NCBI RefSeq assembly: GCF_000325705.1
Contig: NC_019904.1
Location: 4,094,001-4,158,000, forward strand
Reading direction: 5' to 3'
Length of the DNA: 64,000 nucleotides
DNA from: Echinicola vietnamensis DSM 17526
GTDB lineage: Bacteria > Bacteroidota > Bacteroidia > Cytophagales > Cyclobacteriaceae
In this document: piece after piece, positions 9,220 to 17,941 of the stretch
How the letters are laid out: every line of letters begins with the position of its first letter
Position numbering within the stretch: position 1 is the first letter of the stretch
Notes under the pieces: generated by a model
Told to the model about the DNA's origin: nothing
Databases searched by the model: none
The model's input: the letters and a program-made list of their open reading frames with translations, nothing else
Made by a program: the position numbers and the translations under genes

Positions 9220-9897
9220 TTACTTGTTAAGATATGGTGAATCGGTAAAAATCTGATCCATTCCGCGAGCAATTCGGTTTTGGATGTTGGTTTCGTCTCC
9301 TTGGAGCACGCCGTTCAGACCGCCTGCCCACAGGACGGGAAGCCGGTCGGGTTCGCCATCGCTGACCGTTTCGATATCCTTGGGATCTACCATTTCAATG
9401 ATGACAGTTCCTTCCCTGTAGCTGTATACACCACCGAAGTAGCAGCAACCTCCAGGATAATAGGGATACCATCCATCAGCCGGATAAGGATACCATCCCC
9501 ATCCAGGCCACCATCCCCAATAATCCCACCAGGAAACGAATTGAACGTCCAACGTATTCACGGCTGAGACCATTAGGACTACATCTGAACCATCACTGAC
9601 AGGGTCTGTATTTCGATCCCACCCAATGCTTCTAAAATGCTGATCGACTTCGGAAAGAATAAAATCTTCCATATCCGACTCAAGGGCAGCTGTGTTGTCG
9701 TTTGAAATGAATACTACCGAGTCTGGCAAGTGATAGCTGCCATAATTGTCAAAATTCACATCAGGATCCTGAAAGGTGAGGGCGACATCCAAGTCTTCCA
9801 CATAATCAGCTCCCTGAGGTGTACAAGAAGAGATCATCAATAAACTACCAAAATAGAGTAGTGGTTTAATTCGCATCATTAGCTTAATTTGAAACAT
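9220..9897 (-). CDS. DUF4136 domain lipoprotein with Trp/Pro/Tyr-rich insert
   Basis: A 225-residue protein whose likely start is the internal Met at residue 8 (MRIKPLLYFGSLLMISSC), with the lipobox Cys at about 25. DFDNYGSYHLPDSV-type wording and the final VLWAGGLNGVL strand fit DUF4136. Between about 120 and 160 there is a striking aromatic run (WWDYWGWWPGWGWYPYPADG and onward through PYYPGGCCYFGG). It is probably the first gene of the cluster, since a 251-bp spacer separates it from the divergent PIG-L gene. Function unknown. Confidence 0.8.
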   Translation of the reverse strand: MFQIKLMMRIKPLLYFGSLLMISSCTPQGADYVEDLDVALTFQDPDVNFDNYGSYHLPDSVVFISNDNTAALESDMEDFILSEVDQHFRSIGWDRNTDPVSDGSDVVLMVSAVNTLDVQFVSWWDYWGWWPGWGWYPYPADGWYPYYPGGCCYFGGVYSYREGTVIIEMVDPKDIETVSDGEPDRLPVLWAGGLNGVLQGDETNIQNRIARGMDQIFTDSPYLNK

Positions 9898-10148
9898 GTT
9901 ATAATTTTACGTGGGCGCAATTAATCAAATTGTAGAGTAATCGATCAAACTAAATCTTAAATGGTTGATAAGATTTATAAATATTGCCAATATACCGGTG
10001 CTAATTCTTGGTCAATGGTGACTAGGAGCCATTTAGTGTGCGGTTTTGGAAACCCCATATGAAATAAATCCGTTGACCTACCATTGGTATAAAAATGATT
10101 TGTACTTTGATATGTTTCCTGTAGTTTTCAATAATTAAACGCATATTT

Positions 10149-12626
10149 ATGAAGCTTAAATACCTGTCTCTTTTTATCCTGTTTTTTTTGATAATTAAGT
10201 TCCCTTCGTGGAGTGGAAGCCAGCATCGAAATCCATCTTCTGCCATTTACCATGAATTACTGAAGCTTCGGGAAACGCAGCGCGTCCTGTATATCGCGGC
10301 CCATCCTGATGATGAGAATACGCGATTGATTGCCTATTTGGGAAATCACACCCATGCAGAAGTCGGGTACCTGTCCCTAACCCGTGGGGACGGCGGGCAA
10401 AACCTGATCGGAAAGGAACTTGGGGTTGAATTGGGTATGATTCGCACACAGGAATTGTTAAAAGCCCGGGAGATAGATGGAGGACAACAGTTTTTTTCCA
10501 GGGCCATTGATTTTGGCTATAGTAAAAACCCTGATGAAACCCTTAACAATTGGGATAAGGATAAGCTATTGGCGGATGTGGTTTGGGTCATTAGAAAATT
10601 CCAGCCCGACATCATCATCAACCGCTTCAATACGACACCAGGCGTCACACATGGTCATCATACGACATCTGCCATTCTTTCATTGGAGGCTTTTAGGGAC
10701 GCTGCGGATCCTCAGATGTTTCCAGAACAGCTGGACAAAGTGAAACCTTGGCAAACAAAGCGTGTTTTCTGGAATGCATACAATTGGAGAGCCCCTTATC
10801 AACCTGAGGAAGGCAAGCTTTACCATGCTTATGAGACGGGAGAATATGATGATTTGTTGGGAGTTACCTATGCTCAAATCGCAGCAGACAGTAGAACCAT
10901 GCACAAATCACAAGGCTTTGGTTCCACCGCCCCATATGGTGGAGCCGTGGATTTTATTGAATTGGTCGACGGAGAGGCGTTTGAAGATTCGCCTTTTGAA
11001 GGGGTTCCCAGCCGATGGAATGAGGTAGCTAACGGGCAGGCCATCAAAAGTGCACTGGATCAGGCGGTTAATCAATTTGATTTTGTCGATTTAACCAATA
11101 ATATACCCCAGTTTTTGGCCGTTAAGCAACTAATTGATGAATTGGATCCCTCTGCCAAATGGATAAAGGAAAAGCAGGAAAGTATAGACCAGTTAATCCA
11201 AGAATTGCTGGGACTGAAAATAGCGTTTACAGCTGCGCAAGAGGAAGCCTATCTTGGCGAAAAGGTCGAAGGAACCTTGGTGGTAAACAATCCCTCGACC
11301 GTTGACATCCAAGTGCTGGATTTTACCGTTTTGGGAAAAGATTATGCTTTCCAAAAGCACTTGAAGGAAAATGCAGTGCTCAGGAACAGTGTGCCATTGG
11401 CTTTCCATACCCATATGCCTGTTTCTCAGCCTTATTGGATTGAGCATCCTCCCCAAAACAATCTTTACGACGTTAAGGAACAAGAAAAAATCGGTAAGCC
11501 GTTTAATGATCCGACTGTCAGTGGCTCCCTTAGATTCCAACTTGAAGGAGAGGAGTTTTCGGTTAAGGTTCCTTTGGTATATAAGTATAATGATCCTGTG
11601 GACGGGGAGGTGGTCCAGCCGTTCGTGTTGTTGCCACCCGTGCAGGTATCGGTCGATCATGATCAGGTATATGTCCTGTCGGACAACCCCTCTGAGTTTA
11701 CCGTAAAGGTGTCCTTTGGAACACAGATTTTACCGGGTGATTTAAGGTTAGAAGGCATCCCTCAAACGGCCTATAAGGTAATGGAAGCCACCGTCCATGA
11801 GGCTCAAAAAGAAAAAACGTACCTTGTAAGTGTCAATGGAGACACCGAAGTGGGCAAAACGGTGGTTACGGCACAGTACGTTACCGATGAAGGAAGTATT
11901 TATGAGGAAGGCGTGAAACATATCAATTACAAGCATATTCCTGCATTAACTTATTTTCCGAAGGCTAATTTTGACTTGATCAAACTGGATCTGAAGACCA
12001 CTGTCCAAAACATCGGTTATATACCAGGGGCCGGTGATGATGTGCCGGAGGTGCTGAGAAATTTGGGGTATGCGGTGACGATGCTGGAGAATGGCAGCCT
12101 GGATGTTGCGCGGTTAAAGCAGTATTCCACGGTGATTATTGGCATCAGGGCATTTAACGTCAATCAGCAAGTAGTCGATCAATTTGATCAATTGATGCAA
12201 TATGTAGAAGATGGTGGAAACCTAATTGTCCAATACAACACTACCGCTTCGCTTAAGACCGATGAGCTGGGACCATATCCTTTTGAGATCACCCGTAAGC
12301 GGGTAGCAGTAGAGGATGCTCCTGTGGAGGTGGATTATGAGGCGCACCCAGCCCTTAGGGGACCCAATGCCATTACCAAGAAGGATTTTGAGGGGTGGAT
12401 CCAAGAAAGGGGACTTTATTTTACCGATAATTGGGATGAGCACTATGTGACCCCACTGTCCATGCATGATCCGGGAGAGTCCGCCAGTGAGGGAAGTTTG
12501 TTATTGGCGAACTATGGTAAAGGGACTTACACGTATTCAGGGATTTCCTGGTTCAGGTTGTTGCCAGCTGGAGTTCCCGGAGCCATTAAATTATTTGTGA
12601 ACCTAATCGAACAAGACCATGAGTGA
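10149..12626 (+). CDS. PIG-L family deacetylase with C-terminal glutamine-amidotransferase-like domain
   Basis: An 825-residue protein. After a signal peptide (about 1-22), a PIG-L/LmbE domain (about 45-200) carries the metal-binding AAHPDDE motif and the later HGHHTTSAI motif, as in zinc-dependent N-acetyl-sugar deacetylases. The middle is beta-sandwich-like. The C-terminal quarter (about 610-820; VPEVLRNLGYAVTMLENGSL and YSTVIIGIRAFN) looks like a class-I glutamine-amidotransferase or ThuA-type fold without an obvious catalytic Cys. It probably deacetylates an N-acetylated sugar outside the cytoplasm; the substrate is unknown. Its stop overlaps the start of a small membrane protein, which in turn overlaps a symporter gene, suggesting release and uptake of one substrate. 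Confidence 0.9.
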   Translation: MKLKYLSLFILFFLIIKFPSWSGSQHRNPSSAIYHELLKLRETQRVLYIAAHPDDENTRLIAYLGNHTHAEVGYLSLTRGDGGQNLIGKELGVELGMIRTQELLKAREIDGGQQFFSRAIDFGYSKNPDETLNNWDKDKLLADVVWVIRKFQPDIIINRFNTTPGVTHGHHTTSAILSLEAFRDAADPQMFPEQLDKVKPWQTKRVFWNAYNWRAPYQPEEGKLYHAYETGEYDDLLGVTYAQIAADSRTMHKSQGFGSTAPYGGAVDFIELVDGEAFEDSPFEGVPSRWNEVANGQAIKSALDQAVNQFDFVDLTNNIPQFLAVKQLIDELDPSAKWIKEKQESIDQLIQELLGLKIAFTAAQEEAYLGEKVEGTLVVNNPSTVDIQVLDFTVLGKDYAFQKHLKENAVLRNSVPLAFHTHMPVSQPYWIEHPPQNNLYDVKEQEKIGKPFNDPTVSGSLRFQLEGEEFSVKVPLVYKYNDPVDGEVVQPFVLLPPVQVSVDHDQVYVLSDNPSEFTVKVSFGTQILPGDLRLEGIPQTAYKVMEATVHEAQKEKTYLVSVNGDTEVGKTVVTAQYVTDEGSIYEEGVKHINYKHIPALTYFPKANFDLIKLDLKTTVQNIGYIPGAGDDVPEVLRNLGYAVTMLENGSLDVARLKQYSTVIIGIRAFNVNQQVVDQFDQLMQYVEDGGNLIVQYNTTASLKTDELGPYPFEITRKRVAVEDAPVEVDYEAHPALRGPNAITKKDFEGWIQERGLYFTDNWDEHYVTPLSMHDPGESASEGSLLLANYGKGTYTYSGISWFRLLPAGVPGAIKLFVNLIEQDHE

Positions 12627-12723
12627 ACCTTCCGTCAATTGGAATAGACTTTATCTTTTGCTTATCCTGGTATTGGCTGGATTGATCGTTTTATTTTATG
12701 GCATTACCCGTTATTATTCATGA
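12619..12723 (+). CDS. 34-residue single-pass membrane protein
   Basis: ATG at 12619 lies inside the end of the PIG-L gene (8-bp overlap). The frame runs 34 codons to TGA at 12721-12723, which overlaps the ATG of the symporter at 12720 (ATGA). The peptide is a short polar N-terminus (MSEPSVNWNRLYL) followed by one strong hydrophobic segment, about residues 11-28 (LYLLLILVLAGLIVLFYG), and a short basic/aromatic tail (ITRYYS). Tight overlap on both sides shows translational coupling and argues strongly that it is real. It may be a small subunit or assembly factor of the symporter; this is inferred from position and size only. Confidence 0.75.
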   Translation: MSEPSVNWNRLYLLLILVLAGLIVLFYGITRYYS

Positions 12724-14432
12724 GTTATCTTGATTGGATAGTCCTTTTTGGGACGCTATTGGCGATCATCGGCTTCGGGATTTATAAGACCTACGGCAGC
12801 AAGGATATGAACAGCTACCTCAGAGGAGGTAGTGAGATGGGATGGTGGACCATTGGGCTGTCCATCATGGCCACCCAAGCTTCAGCAATTACCTTTTTGA
12901 GCACCCCGGGACAAGCTTATCAAGATGGGATGCGCTTTATCCAGTTTTATTTTGGTTTGCCCATTGCCATGATCATTTTGTCCGTAACGTTTATACCGAT
13001 TTACTATAAATTAAAGGTTTATACGGCTTATGAATTTCTGGAGTCGCGATTTGATTTAAAAACCAGGACATTGGCCGCTTTCTTATTTTTGATCCAGCGT
13101 GGTTTGGCCGCAGGGATTACCATTTATGGTCCCGCCATCATCTTGAGCACATTGCTTAACTGGAACCTCACCTTTACCAATATCTTCATAGGGCTCATTG
13201 TGATTGTGTATACCGTGACAGGGGGAACCAAGGCCGTATCCATCACCCAAAAGCAGCAAATGACCGTGATGATGGGAGGGATGATCCTCGCAGGGATTTT
13301 GGTGTATAACATGCTTCCGGTTTCCCTAAATGATGCCATGCATGTGGCCGGCAAAATGGGGAAGCTCAATATCGTCAGTTTTGACTTTGACCTTGGCGAC
13401 CGGTATAATTTTTGGTCTGGGATTACTGGGGCCTTGTTTTTGTTTTTGTCTTATTTTGGTACTGATCAGTCTCAAGTCCAGCGCTACCTTAACGGGCGAT
13501 CCTTGCGCGAAAGCCGCATGGGATTGATTATGAATGGCTTCTTGAAAGTGCCCATGCAGTTTGTGATCCTTTTTATTGGAGTTTTGGTGTTTGTGTTTTA
13601 TCAGTTTTACCAACCACCCATTTTCTTCAATAAAGTACAAACCGAGCGACTGGCCGAGAGTGATTATAACGAGGAATTTCAGCAGCTGCAGGGGCAATAT
13701 GATGAGGTGTTTGAGGAGAAGAATGTGGCCATCAAGTCCTTAATAGCCGCCCAAAAGGAAGGGCATGCTGGTGAAGTGGCATCCTTACAACAGGAAATTT
13801 CATCCAAGCAGCAGCAACAAGAAGAAATCCGCACAGGAGTAAAGGAGTTGATCACCAAAAATGATCCAAACGCCGAAACGAGGGATACCGACTACGTGTT
13901 TATGCGGTTTGTGATGGATTATCTTCCCAAAGGGGTGGTAGGGCTTTTATTCGCCGTGATATTTAGTGCGGCCATGTCCAGCACGGCTTCAGAGCTAAAT
14001 GCACTTGGCGCAACTTCCTCTGTCGATATCTACAAACGCTCCATCAACAAAGGAAAATCTGAGCGCCATTATACCCTTTCTTCTAAGCTGTTGACCGCCT
14101 TGTGGGGGATTTTTGCGATTCTATTTGCTACCTATGCCACGTTATTTGAAAATTTGATCCAAGCAGTAAACTTACTAGGGTCACTGTTCTATGGGACCAT
14201 TTTGGGTATTTTTTTGGTTGGGTTTTACGTGAAATGGGTGAAGGGAAATGCAGTGTTCTTGGCGGCTTTGGTGGCCGAGGCGGTGATCTTGCTGGTCCAC
14301 TGGAAGAATGGTAGTGAGCTATTGGGCATTCCCATTGACATCGGCTATCTCTGGTACAATGCCATCGGCTGTCTGCTGGTAATGGGGCTTTCAGCAGTAT
14401 TTCAAACGGTGAAAGGCAAGCCAGCCAGGTAA
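12720..14432 (+). CDS. Sodium:solute symporter (SSS family) with coiled-coil insert
   Basis: A 570-residue protein of the SSS (SLC5) family. The N-terminal GWWTIGLSIMATQASAITFL and later SAAMSSTASELNALGATSSV are typical of sodium-coupled sugar/solute carriers with about 13 TM segments. Between about residues 303 and 390 there is a hydrophilic, Gln/Glu-rich heptad region (EEFQQLQGQYDEVFEEKN and EVASLQQEISSKQQQQEE) between two TMs, predicted to form a cytoplasmic or periplasmic coiled coil. The gene is translationally coupled to the preceding small membrane protein and followed by a strong terminator. The solute is probably the sugar product of the deacetylase, as inferred from context. Confidence 0.9.
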   Translation: MSYLDWIVLFGTLLAIIGFGIYKTYGSKDMNSYLRGGSEMGWWTIGLSIMATQASAITFLSTPGQAYQDGMRFIQFYFGLPIAMIILSVTFIPIYYKLKVYTAYEFLESRFDLKTRTLAAFLFLIQRGLAAGITIYGPAIILSTLLNWNLTFTNIFIGLIVIVYTVTGGTKAVSITQKQQMTVMMGGMILAGILVYNMLPVSLNDAMHVAGKMGKLNIVSFDFDLGDRYNFWSGITGALFLFLSYFGTDQSQVQRYLNGRSLRESRMGLIMNGFLKVPMQFVILFIGVLVFVFYQFYQPPIFFNKVQTERLAESDYNEEFQQLQGQYDEVFEEKNVAIKSLIAAQKEGHAGEVASLQQEISSKQQQQEEIRTGVKELITKNDPNAETRDTDYVFMRFVMDYLPKGVVGLLFAVIFSAAMSSTASELNALGATSSVDIYKRSINKGKSERHYTLSSKLLTALWGIFAILFATYATLFENLIQAVNLLGSLFYGTILGIFLVGFYVKWVKGNAVFLAALVAEAVILLVHWKNGSELLGIPIDIGYLWYNAIGCLLVMGLSAVFQTVKGKPAR

Positions 14433-14435
14433 ATT

Positions 14436-14476
14436 AAAAAACCGTCATCATTTCTGGAATGATGACGGTTTTTTTT
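14436..14476 (+). terminator. Strong terminator after the symporter operon
   Basis: A perfect 17-bp stem: the arm at 14436-14452 ends CCGTCATCATT, the loop is TCTGG, and the arm at 14458-14474 starts AATGATGACGG and ends in T, followed by two more T. It begins 3 bp after the symporter stop. With A-runs on the other side it can work in both directions, serving the convergent DUF2911 gene as well. Confidence 0.9.
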
Positions 14477-14528
14477 ATCCTTTAAATCAAGGGGTTGTAT
14501 AGCGCCGGCTTAATAAAACAGGTGACCA

Positions 14529-15380
14529 CTACTGCAGAGCTTTGATCAAGCGGTCATTGAGATTAACATAATCCATGTTTTTGGCTTCATCAGCGAGTTG
14601 TTTGGACATTTCAGCACTTTGGATCGCTTCTTCTGTCAGGCCTAACTTGTCTTCAATCTTAGCTTTCAGGTGAACGGTCCAATATTTCGGATCCGCAGCG
14701 ACCGACTTTTGTATCCATTCATGGGCTTGCTCCATGTCCTTATCATTGGTATAATAGTAGGATGCGGCTTGATATAACAGCCCTGGATTGTCCGATTTGG
14801 CATCAATGACCATTTCTTGGATTTGTGCCATTACTACGGGGTCCACTTCGGTTTCAATGCGGAAGCCAGCAGCCGTTTTTTCCCAATGGAGGTTCAGCGT
14901 GGCACCGGTATCGGTCATGTCGTTAAAGCTCAGCTCCATGGTTTCATACATTTCCTTGCTTTTTTTGGAAGGAACCGTAAACCTGAGCACATCGTTTTCA
15001 TCTGTATAACCTATGGCGCCCCAAAGCTCCAGGTTATCTGAAAGGATAAAGGTCCATTCCTTTTTGTTTGGAATGGCGTACAGGGCATAGGTGCCAGCTG
15101 ATACCTCATGGCCTTCTACCTTTACCGGTGTGCTGAAGGTGATTTTGGTGCTTGCATTGGCTCCTGTTCTCCATACTTCTCCATAGGGAACCAAGGTGCC
15201 GAAGATTTTCCGGTCTTTGACACTGGGCCTACTGTATTCCAATTTTACATCAGTCAGGCCTATTTTTTGACTGATGGTAGCTGCAGGGCTCGCTTGAGGC
15301 ATCTGGATCTGCTGTGCCTTGGTGATGCCAAAGGAAAATAGCGCTAGCAATAAAAGAATGGGCGTTGCGGTAAGCTTCAT
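14529..15380 (-). CDS. DUF2911 domain-containing secreted protein
   Basis: A 283-residue protein with signal peptide MKLTATPILLLLALFSFGITKAQ. The first half is the DUF2911 domain: SQKIGLTDVKLEYSRPSVK, GTLVPYGEVWRTGANASTKI and SAGTYALYAIPNKKEWTFIL are all family landmarks. The C-terminal third is a TPR-like helical region (DNPGLLYQAASYYYTNDKD onward). DUF2911 proteins are common in Bacteroidota; their role is unknown. The gene is divergent from the DNA glycosylase gene with a 61-bp spacer and shares the bidirectional terminator with the symporter operon. Confidence 0.9.
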   Translation of the reverse strand: MKLTATPILLLLALFSFGITKAQQIQMPQASPAATISQKIGLTDVKLEYSRPSVKDRKIFGTLVPYGEVWRTGANASTKITFSTPVKVEGHEVSAGTYALYAIPNKKEWTFILSDNLELWGAIGYTDENDVLRFTVPSKKSKEMYETMELSFNDMTDTGATLNLHWEKTAAGFRIETEVDPVVMAQIQEMVIDAKSDNPGLLYQAASYYYTNDKDMEQAHEWIQKSVAADPKYWTVHLKAKIEDKLGLTEEAIQSAEMSKQLADEAKNMDYVNLNDRLIKALQ

Positions 15381-15441
15381 AGGATTAATACGTTATTTTT
15401 AAATAGTAATGAAATGATGATTTATTCCAAATAGTGATAAA

Positions 15442-16056
15442 ATGATTGAAAATGATGTAGAAATTCTTCCAAAAGCATTCTTTCTAAATAAGGACGTGAC
15501 CGAGATCGCGCGACATCTTCTGGGAAAAATTATCGTAACATACATAAACGGGGAATACACCTCTGCCCGGATCGTCGAAACAGAAGCCTATGATGGTACT
15601 GTTGACAAGGCTTGTCATGCATTTCCGAACAAGATAACGAGAAGAACAGCCGTAATGTTCAGTGAAGGGGGCAGAAGTTATGTTTATCTTTGTTATGGCA
15701 TCCATCACCTGTTTAACATCGTAACTCAGGAAGAGGGTATTCCCAAAGCCGTCCTGATCCGAGCGGTAGAACCCCTTGCAGGAAAGGAAATCATGAAAAG
15801 ACGAAGAAATTGCCATCATGATCGCCAATTGACCAATGGCCCAGGGAAGGCTGCACAAGCATTGGGAATCAGTACTTTGCACAATGATGTGATCTTATAT
15901 CAAAAAAATGGTATGATCTACATTGGATGTGAAATGAATAACCTTAAATTTGAAATTAATGTTAGTACAAGGATTGGTGTAGATTATGCAGGGGAAGATG
16001 CCAAACTCCCTTGGAGGTTTTACATAAAGAATAATCCAAACGTAAGCAAGCAATAA
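15442..16056 (+). CDS. 3-methyladenine DNA glycosylase (AAG/MPG family)
   Basis: A 204-residue protein that removes alkylated purines such as 3-methyladenine in base-excision repair. IVETEAYDG (E46 at the position of the catalytic Glu of human AAG), the following KACHAFPNKITRRTAVMF, the YVYLCYGIHHLFNIVTQ strand and LTNGPGKAAQALGI are the family landmarks, and the length is normal. It heads a run with a hydroxyacid dehydrogenase (stop TAA directly followed by ATG) and a universal stress protein. Confidence 0.95.
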   Translation: MIENDVEILPKAFFLNKDVTEIARHLLGKIIVTYINGEYTSARIVETEAYDGTVDKACHAFPNKITRRTAVMFSEGGRSYVYLCYGIHHLFNIVTQEEGIPKAVLIRAVEPLAGKEIMKRRRNCHHDRQLTNGPGKAAQALGISTLHNDVILYQKNGMIYIGCEMNNLKFEINVSTRIGVDYAGEDAKLPWRFYIKNNPNVSKQ

Positions 16057-16977
16057 ATGAGTTTAGCCATTATATCACCTAACAGGGACATTACTCCATG
16101 GTTGGAGATCTTTAAGAAAACAGCAGGAGACATTCCACTGGAGATTTATCCGAATATCAAAAATCCGGCGGAAGTATCGGCCGTTATGTTATGGCAGCAT
16201 CCCAAGGGATCCCTACAGCCTTTTCCCAACTTAAAGCTTATATGCTCAATGGGAGCGGGGGTAGACCATATCCTTGGCGATGATACCATTCCAGCGGATA
16301 TTCCGATCACCAGGATCGTGGATTCCCGGTTGACCTTTTCCATGACCAATTATGTGGTGATGGGGGTATTGAATCATCACCGGCAGATTTTACGGTATCA
16401 GGCGGATAAACAGGCCCGAAAGTGGGACATGAGCAATCCTGAAATCCCCGTAAATGTAGGGGTAATGGGCGTCGGAGAGCTGGGCGGTGATGTTTTGGAC
16501 AAGTTATCTCTTTTAGGAATCAACGTGTATGGATACGGAAACAGTCCTAAGCCTGATTTTGACCATCCGTATTATTATGGGGAGCAGCTTGAAACGTTCT
16601 TGTCAAAATGCAATGTGTTGGTATGCCTATTGCCTTTGACAGCACAAACTGATGGGATTTTAAATATTGAATTGTTCAGAAAATGTACAAAAGGAACATA
16701 TTTGATTAATGTGGCCCGGGGCAAACATTTGGTGGAAGAGGATTTGATCACCGCATTGGAAGAAGGCCATTTGAGCGGTGCGCTATTGGATGTTTTTCAG
16801 CAAGAACCTTTGCCCAAAAACCATCCTTTTTGGGAGCAAGAGAAGATTTCCATTACGCCTCATATTGCCAGTATTACCAATCCTGAGGCCGCTGCACCGC
16901 AGATCATTGAAAATTATAGGAATCTGGAGAATGGATTGGCGTTTATAAACCAGATTGATAGAAAGAAAGGATATTAA
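16057..16977 (+). CDS. ghrA: D-2-hydroxyacid dehydrogenase, glyoxylate/hydroxypyruvate reductase A type
   Basis: A 306-residue NAD(P)H-dependent reductase of glyoxylate and hydroxypyruvate. The cofactor fold has VGVMGVGELGGDVLDKL (GxGxxG) around 135-152. The catalytic Arg lies in NVARGKHLVEEDL, and the Glu and His are in the LDVFQQEPLP and ITPHIASITNP motifs. The TPHIA(S/A)xT ending and the length are closer to GhrA than to SerA. It abuts the glycosylase gene with no gap and lies 17 bp before the stress-protein gene, suggesting one transcript. The exact substrate is inferred from the family. Confidence 0.85.
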   Translation: MSLAIISPNRDITPWLEIFKKTAGDIPLEIYPNIKNPAEVSAVMLWQHPKGSLQPFPNLKLICSMGAGVDHILGDDTIPADIPITRIVDSRLTFSMTNYVVMGVLNHHRQILRYQADKQARKWDMSNPEIPVNVGVMGVGELGGDVLDKLSLLGINVYGYGNSPKPDFDHPYYYGEQLETFLSKCNVLVCLLPLTAQTDGILNIELFRKCTKGTYLINVARGKHLVEEDLITALEEGHLSGALLDVFQQEPLPKNHPFWEQEKISITPHIASITNPEAAAPQIIENYRNLENGLAFINQIDRKKGY

Positions 16978-16994
16978 TTAAATAATAAATAGTC

Positions 16995-17828
16995 ATGAGT
17001 ACTTTTAAGATTCTATGCCCAACCGATTTTTCGGAATGTTCACTGAACGCCTTGGAATATGCCGCTAAGCTGGGCGAAAAATATAAAGCAGAATTGATCC
17101 TTTTTCATGTCCCAAGCATGGAGGATTATAAGAAGTTGTTTCAGCAGCCCAAAAGTGGTGCGTTAGATTTTGTCCAGCAAAAAATGAACAACTTGGTGGA
17201 CGAAGTACTGTTTGAAAGTAAAGACAAGGGGCTACGCAAGTGTGTAGCGGTGCTGGAAGAAGGGGAGACGGTGAAGACGATCGTGGACTATGCCAAAAAC
17301 CATAAGGTGGACCTCATCGTCATGGGCACGGAAGGCGTCAATGACATCAAAACCAACTTCATAGGAACCAAATCCAGCAATGTAATCGAACTTGCGGAAA
17401 CTGATGTGCTCATGGTGCCTCGAAAGGTGTTTTTCAAACCACCCCGCAAATTTGTCTATGCTTCGGACTATCTGGAAGAAGATAAACTAGCTGTCCAAAA
17501 AGTAGTGGAAATGGCAGGTTTCTATGACAGTGAAATTGACATTGTGCATGTGGGCACGCGGATGAAAGCCATCGATAAAGCCTTGCACCAGACCATGGTC
17601 GAGGAGATAAAACCTTTTATCCGCTATGAAAAAACCAGCTATGTGCTAAAGACCTTTCGGGATGAAGTAGGATTGGGCTTGGAAAACTACCTGTTGACCG
17701 CCAAAGGAGATATTTTGGTTACCCTTAGTAAAAAGAAGACTTGGTTTGATCAGCTTTTTACCAAAAACCTATCAAAGAAAATGTCCTATTTTATCAATAA
17801 ACCGCTCTGGGTGATCAAGAGGGTGTAA
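16995..17828 (+). CDS. Universal stress protein with two UspA-like domains
   Basis: A 277-residue protein starting MSTFKILCPTDFSECSLNAL, the usual UspA start. The first domain (about 1-145) ends in VDLIVMGTEG and GTKSSNVIELAETDVLMVP, the G-X-G...S nucleotide-binding pattern. The second domain (about 150-277) is more degenerate and lacks this motif. Tandem UspA proteins bind ATP or other ligands in stress adaptation. It is the third gene of the run with the DNA glycosylase and ghrA, so it may share stress-dependent expression. Confidence 0.9.
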   Translation: MSTFKILCPTDFSECSLNALEYAAKLGEKYKAELILFHVPSMEDYKKLFQQPKSGALDFVQQKMNNLVDEVLFESKDKGLRKCVAVLEEGETVKTIVDYAKNHKVDLIVMGTEGVNDIKTNFIGTKSSNVIELAETDVLMVPRKVFFKPPRKFVYASDYLEEDKLAVQKVVEMAGFYDSEIDIVHVGTRMKAIDKALHQTMVEEIKPFIRYEKTSYVLKTFRDEVGLGLENYLLTAKGDILVTLSKKKTWFDQLFTKNLSKKMSYFINKPLWVIKRV

Positions 17829-17941
17829 TGGACTTATGGGTATATGACCAAGTTACGAAGCTGGACAAACCCGTTTGATATTTTGTAAGGAAGTGATTTG
17901 TGTTTTGGCAGGTGGTTACCTGCCAATGCCGCATAGCTGCT

